A stretch of 64,000 nucleotides of DNA from Holophaga sp. (GTDB lineage Bacteria; Acidobacteriota; Holophagae; Holophagales; Holophagaceae). The position numbers were made by a program, and so were the translations under genes. The notes beneath the pieces were generated by a model. That model ran no database searches. It had not been told where the DNA came from and saw nothing but the letters and a program-made list of their open reading frames with translations. The stretch covers positions 1 through 64,000 of the forward strand of contig JADKBC010000008.1 of assembly GCA_016715205.1 (NCBI GenBank), read 5' to 3'. Positions 24,197 to 33,938 of the stretch are shown here, piece after piece (position 1 is the stretch's first letter; each line of letters begins with the position of its first letter).

Positions 24197-25578
24197 AGGC
24201 TACTTCCCGCCGTTCCCAGCACGCCCGCCGCATCCACGTTCACTTCCACCAGCCCGCTGATGCTGGCTTCCACCCGGAACCGATCTGTGAGCACGGTGGG
24301 TTGGCCGAGGGTCATGTCACCCAGGGTGCCGCTGATGGAAAGGCCAGGGGCCAGGGTGCGGTTGAGCCCTTGCTGGGCCAGGGTTTTCACGTCCTTCAGG
24401 CTTTGGTCCATGAACCAGTTGGCTTTTTCCTGCAGGGTTTTCTTGAGAGTGGTGCGATAGAGCCATTCGCCAAACTGGGTGATCCAGCTCCGGCTCTCCA
24501 GGGTGTAGTCCAGGTCCAGGATCTGGAGGGTGCCCGTGCTGGGATCGAAGGTGGGATGGCCTTGAAGCGTGAGGCGGCCCGTGATCTTCCCCTTGAGTTG
24601 TAGGTCCAGGATCGCCTTGCCGTGCTGTCCGCGCACGCTGGCATCCAGCACTTCGAAGCTGCCCTTGTCCGTGTCGAAGCGCTTGCCCTGGATCTGGCGG
24701 CGCAGTTGGGCCGTGGCGTGTTCGAAGGGCAGGTCCGCCTGCACCCGCACTCTGAAACCAGGCGGAATGGGGAGGAGCGAACTTTCCAGAGGGGGCAGGG
24801 GTCGTGTCTGGTTGAGGGGTTGATCCCCCAGGGTGATGACGGGCCGCACCTGCAGTTCGGGGGTGAGGATGAGTACGCGGCCTTCCACGGTCCAGGGCGT
24901 GATGCGGATGCGCTCGGGATTCAGGCTGAGCCAAACGCCCTCCGTCAGCGCCAGGGGCTGCTGGGCCTGGGTCCACATGGCCTCGGCCTTCTGGCGCAGC
25001 ATGGCGGAATCGCGCACCTGCTGTTCCATGGCGACGGTGGCCTTGAGCAGGTTTTCCTTCATGCCAACCGTAACCCGATCCGAAATGTCGTAGTTCAGGA
25101 AGGTGATGGCGCAGGGCGAAAGCGCGGCAGGATCATCGAGTTGCACCTTGAGGTCCAGGCCCCAGGTGGGGGTGAGGCTTAGGTCTGCCCGGGTGCCTAA
25201 CAACACACGCCGATAGCCTTCCTTGCCCAGCCCGCAGGAACCCACGCCCTTCACAAAGGAACCCGCCTTAAGCCCCACCTCCAGCCAATAGTGGGCGATG
25301 GTGTGCAGAAAAATATGACTGCCGCTAACCCGGAAATTGAAGGGCTCGCGGTAAAGGTTGAACCGGTACACCGCGCCCGGGGGCGAGGGCAGGGGGGTCC
25401 ACGTCTCGATTCCCGGCGGCACCTTGGGTGCCAGTTCTTCCACGGATTTAAAGATTGGATCCAGGTTGATGCGGATGGGTGCCGCAATGAACGATGGGCC
25501 AGGGTCCGGAGAAGGTGCCTGGGCCCATAGAGCTGAACCGATCATCAGGGGAAGGAAGGCCTGAGGGCGCATGGGCAT
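24037..25578 (-). CDS. DUF4403 family protein, secreted
   Basis: 513 residues. Signal peptide MPMRPQAFLPLMIGSALWAQ. The body follows the DUF4403 pattern of a long beta-rich two-repeat envelope protein (VGMKENLLKATVAMEQQVRD, RITPWTVEGRVLILTPELQV, FRVRVQADLPFEHATAQLRR). Function unknown. The final ~50 residues are basic and Cys-containing (RFRFKCSAHRWMRN) and lie antisense to cobQ, which suggests an ancestral stop was lost and the frame ran on. The natural domain probably ends near VEVNVDAAGV. Confidence 0.75.
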   Translation of the reverse strand: MPMRPQAFLPLMIGSALWAQAPSPDPGPSFIAAPIRINLDPIFKSVEELAPKVPPGIETWTPLPSPPGAVYRFNLYREPFNFRVSGSHIFLHTIAHYWLEVGLKAGSFVKGVGSCGLGKEGYRRVLLGTRADLSLTPTWGLDLKVQLDDPAALSPCAITFLNYDISDRVTVGMKENLLKATVAMEQQVRDSAMLRQKAEAMWTQAQQPLALTEGVWLSLNPERIRITPWTVEGRVLILTPELQVRPVITLGDQPLNQTRPLPPLESSLLPIPPGFRVRVQADLPFEHATAQLRRQIQGKRFDTDKGSFEVLDASVRGQHGKAILDLQLKGKITGRLTLQGHPTFDPSTGTLQILDLDYTLESRSWITQFGEWLYRTTLKKTLQEKANWFMDQSLKDVKTLAQQGLNRTLAPGLSISGTLGDMTLGQPTVLTDRFRVEASISGLVEVNVDAAGVLGTAGSSLQPMDSGSAPRAAPLNFSQAPGRRFRFKCSAHRWMRNSRGSATCTGCRGKPRS

Positions 25579-25636
25579 TTCAAAAAAATCGAGGAAACGG
25601 GCGATCAGGGATAGAATCGTTCATTCGAGCTCCCCC

Positions 25637-26008
25637 ATGTCACTGATTCTGGTCATCGATGATGATTCCCTATTACGGACCACACTGCGTGCGGTTCTTG
25701 AACGAATGGGCCATCAGGTGGTGCTGGCGGAGCATGGCCAAAGAGCGGTTCAGATAATGAACGAACCCTTAAAAGCACCCGACTTGGTCATTACCGATAT
25801 GGTGATGCCGGAAATGGACGGGCTGGAGGTTATTCATTATTTTCGCACGCATCATCCGAATATTCCGATCATTGCCATCAGTGGTGAAATGCCGGAAAGT
25901 TTCCTGCATTTGGCAGGCCGCCTGGGCGCCCGGGCCACCATGCGCAAACCCCTACTGGCCGCGGAATTGAGCGAGACCGTGGAGCGATTGCTGATGACCA
26001 AGGTGTAG
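25637..26008 (+). CDS. single-domain response regulator (CheY-like)
   Basis: 123 residues, receiver domain only: acidic pair in VIDDDSLL, phosphoacceptor Asp in VITDMVMPEMDG (residue ~55), Thr/Ser position in IIAISGE, Lys in MRKPL. No output domain, so it acts by protein contact or as a phosphate relay. No histidine kinase is encoded nearby. The start is chosen for the family's natural N-terminus MSLILVIDD; SD is not strong. Confidence 0.88.
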   Translation: MSLILVIDDDSLLRTTLRAVLERMGHQVVLAEHGQRAVQIMNEPLKAPDLVITDMVMPEMDGLEVIHYFRTHHPNIPIIAISGEMPESFLHLAGRLGARATMRKPLLAAELSETVERLLMTKV

Positions 26009-26009
26009 T

Positions 26010-26041
26010 GCCGAGCGGGAGAAACGGTTCCCCCGCTCGGC
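26010..26041. terminator. shared hairpin between convergent genes
   Basis: Ten-base arms GCCGAGCGGG / CCCGCTCGGC with a 12-base loop, between the response-regulator stop and the OPT transporter stop. No U-tract on either strand. Confidence 0.6.
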
Positions 26042-26048
26042 GCCGACC

Positions 26049-28145
26049 TTAGCTGCTGGCCTTGGCGCGGCGGCTGTAGATCACCACATAGGCGCTGAGG
26101 GCCACCAGCGCCAGGATGCCCAGACGTTCGGCTGCGGGGCCATCCACCATGGAACTAAGCAGGCCATTGACCTTCACCTCAGAGCCATCGGCCAATTCGC
26201 GCATGAAGGAGAACACGGGGAAGCCGTTCTCCCATTTGAATTTCAGGGCTGCGATCAGCACGCCCATGATGGCGCCGCCTGCCATGAGACCACTGGCCAG
26301 GATGACGCCGCGATTCTCGCGCTCCTTGGCATCGGCTTCCGTGGTGCCCGCCTTGGGGCGGTTTACCCAGTGGGAAAGCAGACCGCCCAGGAAGAGCGGT
26401 GTGTTCAGTTCGATGGGCAGGTACATGCCCAGGGCAAAGCCCAGGGCGGGCAGTTCCACCATGCGCAGCACGACGCTCAGGGCCACGCCGAGGCCGAAGC
26501 AATACCAGCGCAGGGGCATGGAGGTGGTGCCAAAGACGCCTTCCAGAATGGCCTTCATGGCACCTGCCTGCGGCGCCGCGATGCTCTTGCCGAAGGCGGT
26601 GCCTGCGCCGCCGCCTTCAGGGCGGGACAACACATACATGGCGATGCCGCAGAAGACCGCCGCCACCAGGGTTCCCACGAATTTCCAGGCAATCTGTTTG
26701 GCGGGTGTGGCACCAATCCAATGACCGATCTTGAGATCCGTGCTGAAGGCACCGGAAGCCGCCAGCGCCGTGCAGACCACACCACCCACCATCATGGTGG
26801 TGAAGGCGCCCACACCACCGTGGAAGCCCAGCTTGAGCATCACGAAACCCGTGATGATGAGTGTGAGCATGGTCATGCCGCTGATGGGGTTGGTGCCGAT
26901 GGTGGCAATGGCGCGGGCCGCCACAGGGGCGAAGAAAAAGGCGATGACCGTAACCAGTAGGGTGCCGACCAATGCGGGCACAAAGGCCTTCTGGATGCCG
27001 ATGCCAAAGGTGAAGAACAGGAAGGTGGCCAGGATGGTGATCACCAGTCCGATGCCGACCATGGGGAGGGCAATGCTGCGCTCGGGGCGGGCGACCACGG
27101 CGGCGGAGCGGGTGTCTTGGTGCTTGAGCCCTTCCAGATTGTTCTTGATGGAACGAACCATGGCAGGCATGGAGGCCAGCACGCCCATGATGGCGGCGCC
27201 CGCAATGGCGCCGACGCCGATGATGCGCACGTAGGCGGAGAAGACCTGCATGGGAGCCATTTTCACGAAGGCGGTGGTGCCGGGGGCCAGGATCGCATCG
27301 GCGGGCAGGTAGGACCCGATGGCATGGACCAGGGGCACCAGCACGAACATGCTGAAGAGCGAGCCCGCCGCCATGACCGCCGTGTAGCGCAGGCCGATGA
27401 TGTAGCCGATACCCAGGGTGGCGGCGCTGTTGAGGAAATTGAAATGGAGGAACTGCTTGTCGAGCTGATCCCCGACCCACACGTGCTTCAGGCGAATGTT
27501 TTCGGCCAAGGCGCGAAACAGGCCCACAAGGCCGTCATAGAGGGCGCCGATGCCCGCCGCCACAGCGAGGATCTTGGCCTGATTGCCTGCCTTCTCGCCG
27601 GTCACCAGAATCTCAGTGGTGGCCGTGGCCTCGGGCCAGGGGAACTCACCGTGGTTCTCCACCATGAAGTAGTAACGCAGGGGCACCAGGAACAGGATGC
27701 CGAGGCAGCCGCCCAGGAAACTCACCAGCGTCACTTGCAGCAAGGTCGGATAGGCCACGCCGCTGCCGGGTTCGGCCGCCAGCATGTAGAGCGCGGGAAT
27801 GGTGAACACTGCGCCGGAAACCACATGGCTGGAATTGGCGCCGATGCTCTGGGTGATGACGTTTTCCAGGATGGTGCTGCGACGGGAATAGAAGCGACTC
27901 AAGCCCACGGCCAGGATGGAAATGGGAATGGCCGCTTCGATGCCCTGGCCCAATTTCAGGGCCAGATAAGCGGCTGCCATGGAGAAAATGGCGCAGAAAA
28001 CCAGCCCCAGGATGACGCTCCGGGGCGTGACTTCCGGCACGCCATCCTGGGGCACCAGAGGCACGTAGGCCTCACCCTTCTGAAGGGGGCGCCTGGCGTT
28101 TTCGGGTAGGCCATGGATGGCCGTGGATTCAGGGTCATGGGACAT
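26049..28145 (-). CDS. OPT family oligopeptide/metal-chelate transporter
   Basis: Inner-membrane secondary transporter of 698 residues with about 15 hydrophobic helices. OPT hallmarks are seen: ITQSIGANSSHVVSGAVFTI, HGEFPWPEATATTEILV and LGIGYIIGLRYTAVMAAG. A short soluble N-terminus (SHDPESTAIHG) precedes. Members take up small peptides or metal-peptide chelates driven by protons. It lies in a run with a VOC protein and two peptidases (M1 and C69) on the same strand, which fits peptide uptake and use. Confidence 0.88.
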   Translation of the reverse strand: MSHDPESTAIHGLPENARRPLQKGEAYVPLVPQDGVPEVTPRSVILGLVFCAIFSMAAAYLALKLGQGIEAAIPISILAVGLSRFYSRRSTILENVITQSIGANSSHVVSGAVFTIPALYMLAAEPGSGVAYPTLLQVTLVSFLGGCLGILFLVPLRYYFMVENHGEFPWPEATATTEILVTGEKAGNQAKILAVAAGIGALYDGLVGLFRALAENIRLKHVWVGDQLDKQFLHFNFLNSAATLGIGYIIGLRYTAVMAAGSLFSMFVLVPLVHAIGSYLPADAILAPGTTAFVKMAPMQVFSAYVRIIGVGAIAGAAIMGVLASMPAMVRSIKNNLEGLKHQDTRSAAVVARPERSIALPMVGIGLVITILATFLFFTFGIGIQKAFVPALVGTLLVTVIAFFFAPVAARAIATIGTNPISGMTMLTLIITGFVMLKLGFHGGVGAFTTMMVGGVVCTALAASGAFSTDLKIGHWIGATPAKQIAWKFVGTLVAAVFCGIAMYVLSRPEGGGAGTAFGKSIAAPQAGAMKAILEGVFGTTSMPLRWYCFGLGVALSVVLRMVELPALGFALGMYLPIELNTPLFLGGLLSHWVNRPKAGTTEADAKERENRGVILASGLMAGGAIMGVLIAALKFKWENGFPVFSFMRELADGSEVKVNGLLSSMVDGPAAERLGILALVALSAYVVIYSRRAKASS

Positions 28146-28184
28146 AGCTACTCCAGAATGAATTCAATACAAAACGCGTTTGTC

Positions 28185-28538
28185 TTACCTTGCCATGGAG
28201 GGGGTTTCATACTCCAGGAATTCCACGGGCAATCCTTGGCTGAGGATGAAGGCCACTCGCACACCCTCAGAGGGGTAATTCGGCTGGATGATGACCTCCT
28301 CGCCTTCCAGGGCCGCATCCAGGTCATCCACCTGGAAGGCTAGATGGGGCACGGTCCGAACGATATCCGGCACCACACAGTGTGGCTCGAAGCGAAGCCA
28401 TTCGATGCCGTAGGGGTTCGTATCGAAGGGCACAAGGTAAATGCCCAGGTGCGGTACATGGATTTCACCTGGACGCGGTTCCGTGGTGGGCATACCGAGG
28501 TGGTGATAGCGAAGGGCGGGTTTCTGGGGTGATGTCAT
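28185..28538 (-). CDS. VOC (glyoxalase/bleomycin-resistance fold) family protein
   Basis: 117 residues. Opens with RYHHLGMPT, contains GIEWLRFEPHCVVPDIVRTV, VPHLAFQVDDLDAALEGEEV and ends GLPVEFLEYE. His near the start, His/Gln in the middle and Glu at the end fit the metal-binding positions of VOC proteins. Substrate unknown. Start at 28538 keeps the normal family N-terminus; an upstream ATG at 28562 would add eight residues. Confidence 0.75.
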   Translation of the reverse strand: MTSPQKPALRYHHLGMPTTEPRPGEIHVPHLGIYLVPFDTNPYGIEWLRFEPHCVVPDIVRTVPHLAFQVDDLDAALEGEEVIIQPNYPSEGVRVAFILSQGLPVEFLEYETPSMAR

Positions 28539-28576
28539 GGGAGAAATACCATCCGTGTTCATCCGTGGACTGCTTT

Positions 28577-30361
28577 TTATTCCGCGTATTTCGCCATGAC
28601 CCCTTCCGCCACCCGCCGGGTGAGGCCGTGATAGCTGGGGGCGGCGGTGGCGAAAACCTCGCGGGCCAAAGCTCGCCCCGCGGGCGTTTTGCCGAGGGCC
28701 TGGTACAGAGGTCGCACGTACTTCATACGGCCCACGGTGCTCAATACCTGCCGTACGCGCTCGAATACCGGTGTGAACCCGATTCCTGCGGCGAGGCCGA
28801 GCCATTCCACGAGAATTTCGAAGTTCCCGCGCTGGGTGAGTGCGAGGTGGGCATCCAGCCATTGACAGTCTTCGGTGCTGAGGTCGCGGGGCAACTGCTG
28901 AAGGTAGATGAGCAGTTCGCTCGTGTTCCAGGTCTGGAGCTGGGATTCAGAGGGCCGCAGGCCTTCGGGCCAGCCCTTGGCCAGGGCGGTTAAGGTCTCC
29001 AGCACCGGCGATACAAAGCGTGGCGCATCCGCAGGAAGGCCGGGCTCGTGCAGCCAGACCTCTGCATTCACTCGCGTCAACAGGCCCGGGAACTGCGCCT
29101 CCACAAAGGTGCAGAACTGCTCTGTCGTGATGCTCTGGAAGCGGAAGTGTTGCATGTAGGCCTTCAGGAAACCTGCGAAGGCGGCCTCGCCCACGGCCCG
29201 TTCCAGGGCAACCACGAAGCGGGCGCCCTTCTCGTACGGGATGCTGCTGAAGGCATCATCGGGGTCGATGCCTTCCAGGTGGGTGCGCAGCTTGGTCAGT
29301 TCGGGCTGCTCCGCAAACCGTTCCAGGCTCTCGTCCAGGGCCTTTTGTCCGATGGCCCAGCCCAGCATTTCCGCCGCTTCACCATGGAGCACCCGCAGGA
29401 TGCGCCGCTCGGCCCATACGGTGAAACCTTCGTTCAGCCAGAAGTGTTCGGCGGTGGCATTGGTCACCAGATTGCCGGTCCAGCTATGGGCCAGTTCGTG
29501 GGCCACCACATCCACCAGGCTGCGATCCCCTGCCAGCAGGGTGGGCGTGAGGAATGTCATGCGCGGGTTTTCCATGCCGCCATAGGGGAAGGAGGGTGGC
29601 AGCACCAGCATGTCGTAGCGGTCCCAGTCGTAGGGGCCGAACAGGCCCTCGGCCTTGCCCACGAAGGCTTCCGTTTCGGCAAATTCCCAGGCGGCCTTTT
29701 CGATGGTGGCGGGTTCGGCCCACACACGCACCCGGGGTGACACATCGCGGCCTTCCAATTCCCCCACGGCCAGGGCCAACAAGTAGCTGGGGATAGGCTG
29801 CGGCATCTTGAACTTGAAGGTGCGCCAGCCAGGAGCGGCGGAGGCAAGCCCATCGGGACCCGCGCTCATCACCGCCGTGAGGCCATCGGGAACTGTGATC
29901 TCGGCGTCGTAGCTCACCCGGGCCACGGCGCAGTCCTGGCAGGGCACCAGAGTGCGGGCGTGAATGGCCTGACATTGGCTGAACAGGAAGGGCTGCTTAC
30001 CGCCTGCCGTTTGTTGGGGCGAGAGCCACTGCAACCCCAGCGCTTCGGGGCTGGTTTCGTAGGCGAGCGTGATGCCCATGGTGTTGGGGGGAATGTGCAA
30101 TCGCAGTCGGCGCCCGAGGATGGGATCTTCCTCGCCCAGTTCGAAGGGTAGAGGAGCTGCGGTGGCGGTTACGTAGACGCGGTGGATGGCCAAACCCTTG
30201 GTATCCAGATCAAGGGTGCCTGCTACTCCCGTGCCCGGAAAGACCAGCGTAACTTCACCCTCCAGTACCTTGCGGTCGAAATCCACGCGCAACCGCAAAT
30301 GCCAACTCTGGGTACGGGGCTGGCTGTCATCGAAGTAGGAATGGGGATCAATTCGGGTCAT
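28577..30361 (-). CDS. M1 family aminopeptidase (LTA4-hydrolase-like)
   Basis: Zinc aminopeptidase releasing N-terminal residues from peptides; 594 residues and no signal peptide, so cytoplasmic. GGMENP exopeptidase loop at ~261-266, zinc site HELAH at ~288-292 with the third ligand Glu ~311 in WLNEGFTVWAE, and C-terminal helical domain as in leukotriene A4 hydrolase relatives. ATG 30361 follows GGAAGAGAGG and matches the family start (MTRIDPHSYFDD). Neighbours are an OPT transporter and a dipeptidase. Confidence 0.92.
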   Translation of the reverse strand: MTRIDPHSYFDDSQPRTQSWHLRLRVDFDRKVLEGEVTLVFPGTGVAGTLDLDTKGLAIHRVYVTATAAPLPFELGEEDPILGRRLRLHIPPNTMGITLAYETSPEALGLQWLSPQQTAGGKQPFLFSQCQAIHARTLVPCQDCAVARVSYDAEITVPDGLTAVMSAGPDGLASAAPGWRTFKFKMPQPIPSYLLALAVGELEGRDVSPRVRVWAEPATIEKAAWEFAETEAFVGKAEGLFGPYDWDRYDMLVLPPSFPYGGMENPRMTFLTPTLLAGDRSLVDVVAHELAHSWTGNLVTNATAEHFWLNEGFTVWAERRILRVLHGEAAEMLGWAIGQKALDESLERFAEQPELTKLRTHLEGIDPDDAFSSIPYEKGARFVVALERAVGEAAFAGFLKAYMQHFRFQSITTEQFCTFVEAQFPGLLTRVNAEVWLHEPGLPADAPRFVSPVLETLTALAKGWPEGLRPSESQLQTWNTSELLIYLQQLPRDLSTEDCQWLDAHLALTQRGNFEILVEWLGLAAGIGFTPVFERVRQVLSTVGRMKYVRPLYQALGKTPAGRALAREVFATAAPSYHGLTRRVAEGVMAKYAE

Positions 30362-30407
30362 GGGGCGCCTCTCTTCCAGTATCTCGATCAACGGGGTTTC
30401 CTGAAAC

Positions 30408-30436
30408 AACAGAGGACCCCGGAGGGCCCTCTGTTT
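30408..30436 (-). terminator. terminator after the C69 dipeptidase gene
   Basis: Arms AACAGAGG / CCTCTGTT with an inner CCCC / GGG pairing, 17 bp beyond the stop on the minus strand. It lies just in front of the M1 gene start and would separate the two units. Confidence 0.6.
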
Positions 30437-30452
30437 CGGGGAACGGTGGAGC

Positions 30453-32096
30453 TTATTCTTCCTCAGCCGCCAGACCCTTCACCTTCTTGACCTTCAGCAC
30501 CTCGCCGCGTTCCTTGACGATGCGCTCGTACCACTCTTTGGGGTAAGCGGGGTGGGTCACTTCGCCCTTGGCATCCTTGGGGTTGCCATCGAGGTATTTC
30601 CAGATGAGGGTTTCGCCCAGCTTCTTCCAGCGGGCCATGGTGACTTCGGTCTGCTTGGCGCTGTACTGGGTGAGGTAATCCTTGGCCAGACCCGGAGCTT
30701 GCTCATAGAGCTTCTTGGCGGCGGCATCGACTTCATCCTGTTCGGCGATGAATTTCCCTTCTAGTTCGCGCTGCACCTTCTGGACATCCACGATCATGTC
30801 GCTCCAGCGGCTGTAGGTGTAGTTGCTCACGAAATTGAAGGTCCAGAAGGCGCTATCCCAGCTGAATTCGCCGAAATTGCCGGTGCCCACCGCGAAGGCC
30901 TTGGGGGCTTCCTTGATGCCGCAATACATCGGCACATACACGGTGCAATAGGTGTCATCCACACCAAACCACAGCACGCCGCCGATGGCAGCGGGGAGCC
31001 AGGAACGGCCCTGGGCCACAAACGAGAAGCCCGTCTGCTGGGTGCTGATGGCGCGTTCGTGCACGTAGCTATCGTCGCCCACCTTGAAACCCATGGGGCG
31101 CCAGCGGTAGGGCACCTTGTAGGGGCCTGCGCCCACATCCTGGGTCATGTCGAAATCGGTGCCCGTGAAGTGATCGCGCATGAGTTCCATGACATCGTGC
31201 ACATCCAGCTTCTGGTCGGGCTTCACAAAGAGGGGCATGGGCTTGGCGCCGGGCACGGCCTTGACGAAATCCATGCTGAGCTTCTGGGAGGGGCAGGCGC
31301 GGTTGAACACGCTCCACACACGGCCCTCGCAACCCCGCAGGCTGCCAAAAGAGACGGGGCAGTAGGCGTCCACAAAACTGAAGTCCTTGTCCTCGCCCTT
31401 GAAGAATTTCTTCTCACGGGCAAAGGAAATGAGGTCCTTGCTGTAGATGGCCGTTTTGGGGTCATTGAGGGGGAACTGGCGGATACGGGCCTGGTTGGCG
31501 TGGGAGCTGATGGTGCCATCGGGCAGTTTGTAGGCCACCCACACGGCTCCCTTCTGGCCCTTGCCCTTGCCGATGATCTCAAAGATCCAGGCTTCGTTGG
31601 GATCGGCGATGCTGAAGCTCTCGCCGGTGCTGGCATAGCCATATTCATCCACGATCTTGGTGATCACGTCGATGGCTTCCCGCGCGGTCTTGGCCCGCTC
31701 CAGGGCGATATACATCAGGCTGCCGTAGTCCACGATGCCGCTGGGTCCTTCGAGTTCTTTGCGGCCCGTGAAGGTGGTTTCGCCCACCATCACCTGGTGC
31801 TCGTTCATGTTGCCCACGCGGGTGTAAGTGACAGGAGCTTCCTTGATCTTGCCCAGGAACTTGCCGGTGTCCCATTCCACGATGTCGCGCATCTCGGTGG
31901 GCAGATGGCGCCCGCCCGCCTTGAAATACAGTTCGCCATAAAGGGTGTGACTATCGGCGGCGTAGGTGATGAAGGTGGAGCCGTCCTTGCTGGCGCCCTT
32001 GGTCACCAGAATATTGGTGCAGGCGTCCAACTGAGGGCTGACGGCCGCCGTCGCGAAAAGCGCGGCAGTGGCGAGGGAGCGGAAAAGGTGCTTCAT
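30453..32096 (-). CDS. C69 family dipeptidase, exported
   Basis: N-terminal-nucleophile dipeptidase, 547 residues. Signal sequence MKHLFRSLATAALFATAAVS; the mature protein should begin at the catalytic Cys26 (LDACTNILVTKGASKDG), exposed by cleavage. Typical blocks follow: TFITYAADSH, NEHQVMVGETTFTGR, GESFSIADPNEAWIFEI, and a long C-terminal part with PVSFGSLRGCEGRVWSVFNR. ATG 32096 has AAAGGG upstream. Probably periplasmic or secreted, hydrolysing dipeptides. The C-terminus KKVKGLAAEEE is unusually charged. Confidence 0.88.
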   Translation of the reverse strand: MKHLFRSLATAALFATAAVSPQLDACTNILVTKGASKDGSTFITYAADSHTLYGELYFKAGGRHLPTEMRDIVEWDTGKFLGKIKEAPVTYTRVGNMNEHQVMVGETTFTGRKELEGPSGIVDYGSLMYIALERAKTAREAIDVITKIVDEYGYASTGESFSIADPNEAWIFEIIGKGKGQKGAVWVAYKLPDGTISSHANQARIRQFPLNDPKTAIYSKDLISFAREKKFFKGEDKDFSFVDAYCPVSFGSLRGCEGRVWSVFNRACPSQKLSMDFVKAVPGAKPMPLFVKPDQKLDVHDVMELMRDHFTGTDFDMTQDVGAGPYKVPYRWRPMGFKVGDDSYVHERAISTQQTGFSFVAQGRSWLPAAIGGVLWFGVDDTYCTVYVPMYCGIKEAPKAFAVGTGNFGEFSWDSAFWTFNFVSNYTYSRWSDMIVDVQKVQRELEGKFIAEQDEVDAAAKKLYEQAPGLAKDYLTQYSAKQTEVTMARWKKLGETLIWKYLDGNPKDAKGEVTHPAYPKEWYERIVKERGEVLKVKKVKGLAAEEE

Positions 32097-32212
32097 GCGG
32101 GGCCCTTTCGTGGGTGGAGGTGGCATCGCAATGCGATGGCTCAAGTGTAAAGGAAAGGGGCGCTCCCTTGGGAAAGGAACTCCAGGCGAATCCATGGCAT
32201 AAATGAGACGCC

Positions 32213-33211
32213 ATGCTACCCATCCTGTTCCTTCCCGCCCTGATCCAGATCGCCCAGCCCACGCCGGTGCCCCCCAAGGCTCCCGTGGACCGAGAGCTGA
32301 CCTTTCCCGGATTCAATGCCATCACCCTGAAAGGCACCGCACGGGCGGCCCAGGGCCACGGCTATTTCGCCGTGCTGGTGGCGGGTTCGGGCCCCACGGA
32401 CCGGGATTGGTCCAATCCCATGATCCGGGATCCCTTTTCGGGCGCAGCCCTGCCCAGTCATGGTGGCCGTGATTTTGCCAAGTGGCTGGCGGAGCAAGGC
32501 ATCGGCAGCCTGCGGTGGGACAAGCGGTTCATTGGAAGCAAAGATCCGAAACTGGATATCTCCCTGGACGCTCAGGCGGGGGATATTCGCGCTGCCCTGG
32601 CCTTTGCGCGGACCCTGCCCGAAGCCAAGGGCAAGAAAATCCTCCTGGTGGGACACAGCGAAGGCTCCCTGCTGTCCCTGCTGACGGCCAAGGATGCCGA
32701 TGCGGTGCTGCTGCTGGCCTTTCCAGCCCAGAGCATGGCCAAGACCATCCTCGAACAATTGAAGCTGCAACTGCCCGCGAACGTGGCTGCGGCCAACCTG
32801 AACTATATGGAATCCGTGTTCAAGGCCATTCGAAGCAATGAGCCTACCCCCGAAGGTGGGCCGCAGGTCTTCCCCTCCCTGGTGGGCTTGGCCAAATCCC
32901 TCATGCGCCCCGAAAGTATGGGCTTTGTGCGAGACACCTTGGATCTGGATCCCTGGGCTTTGGCGGCCCGGGTGGCCGTACCCAGCGCGGTGGTCTGGGG
33001 GGATAGGGATGTGCAGACCTGGAAGCCAGCCACCTTGCCTCCGAGCTACCTGGGAAAAGTCATTGAAATTTCGGATGCCAATCATCTCTTCAAACGGGAG
33101 ACCCGTCCCCGCGCAGAACTCACCGGCGCCAATGCGGCTTCCACCTATGGCGACAACACCCCCCTGGCCGGCCTCGCCCCCTTGGCCGCATGGTTGAAGG
33201 CCTTGCAATAG
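32213..33211 (+). CDS. alpha/beta-hydrolase, secreted
   Basis: 332 residues with a short hydrophobic N-terminus (MLPILFLPALIQIAQ). Oxyanion region VLVAGSGPTDRDW, nucleophile elbow ILLVGHSEGSLLS (Ser ~150), Asp in VVWGDRDVQTW and His in ISDANHLFKRE complete a triad. It resembles peptidase S9/dienelactone-type esterases. Substrate unknown. No clear SD; it starts 116 bp from the divergent dipeptidase. Confidence 0.82.
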   Translation: MLPILFLPALIQIAQPTPVPPKAPVDRELTFPGFNAITLKGTARAAQGHGYFAVLVAGSGPTDRDWSNPMIRDPFSGAALPSHGGRDFAKWLAEQGIGSLRWDKRFIGSKDPKLDISLDAQAGDIRAALAFARTLPEAKGKKILLVGHSEGSLLSLLTAKDADAVLLLAFPAQSMAKTILEQLKLQLPANVAAANLNYMESVFKAIRSNEPTPEGGPQVFPSLVGLAKSLMRPESMGFVRDTLDLDPWALAARVAVPSAVVWGDRDVQTWKPATLPPSYLGKVIEISDANHLFKRETRPRAELTGANAASTYGDNTPLAGLAPLAAWLKALQ

Positions 33212-33238
33212 ACCACCCTTTTTTCACAGGAGATCCAG

Positions 33239-33841
33239 ATGCGTTTTCGTTTTCTCAGCCTTGCCCTAGCCCTGACAGCGTTTACCGCGTTCGCGGTGGA
33301 ACCTGCCAAGCCCAAGGTCACCTTCACCACCAGCATGGGCGCCTTCACTGTGGAACTGGAGCCGGAAGCCGCCCCCAAGACCGTGGCAAATTTCCTGGGC
33401 AATGTGCGCTCTGGCCACTACAAAGGCACCACCTTCCATCGCGTCATTGCCAATTTCATGATCCAGGGCGGGGGCGTCACCGCCAAGGGCGAGGAAAAAC
33501 CCGTCAAGAACAGTGTGGAAAACGAAGCCAAACTGGCCATGGAAAAGGGCCTGAAGAATGTGCGCGGCAGTCTGGCCATGGCCCGCACGTCCGACCCCCA
33601 CAGCGCTCGGGCCCAGTTTTTCGTGAACGTGGTGGACAATGCCGCCCTGGATTTCCCGAGCCGGGATGGCTGGGGTTACTGCGTGTTCGGCAAAGTGGTG
33701 GAAGGCATGGAAACCGTGGACGCCATTCGTAACGTAAAGACCGGCGGCGCCAACAAGCCCCTGGAAACGGTGCTCATTACGGATGCCACGGTGGTGGGTG
33801 AAAAGGCTCCGGTCAAAAAAGCAAAAAGCCGGAAGAAATAA
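33239..33841 (+). CDS. ppiA: peptidyl-prolyl cis-trans isomerase, cyclophilin type, periplasmic
   Basis: Catalyses proline isomerisation to help envelope proteins fold. 200 residues; signal peptide RFRFLSLALALTAFTAFA. Cyclophilin core with the catalytic Arg in TTFHRVIANFMIQGGG, RGSLAMART, AQFFVNVVDN and YCVFGKVVEGMETVDAI. A Lys-rich tail KKAKSRKK ends the protein. Strong SD AGGAG 6 nt upstream. It lies 27 bp after the hydrolase gene, probably one transcript. Confidence 0.9.
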   Translation: MRFRFLSLALALTAFTAFAVEPAKPKVTFTTSMGAFTVELEPEAAPKTVANFLGNVRSGHYKGTTFHRVIANFMIQGGGVTAKGEEKPVKNSVENEAKLAMEKGLKNVRGSLAMARTSDPHSARAQFFVNVVDNAALDFPSRDGWGYCVFGKVVEGMETVDAIRNVKTGGANKPLETVLITDATVVGEKAPVKKAKSRKK

Positions 33842-33886
33842 CACGCGATCACAAGCGTCCAGATCGGAAATCGGGAATTCAATGTT

Positions 33887-33901
33887 TCGATTATAAATCG
33901 A
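33887..33901. promoter_or_regulatory. palindrome upstream of fabG
   Basis: TCGATT-ATA-AATCGA, perfect six-base arms in an A/T-rich gap 38 bp before the fabG start. Size and place suit a repressor or activator site; no regulator can be named. Confidence 0.4.
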
Positions 33902-33938
33902 GCACTGCTAGACTTTCCTTTCGGTTGAAGGAGTTTCC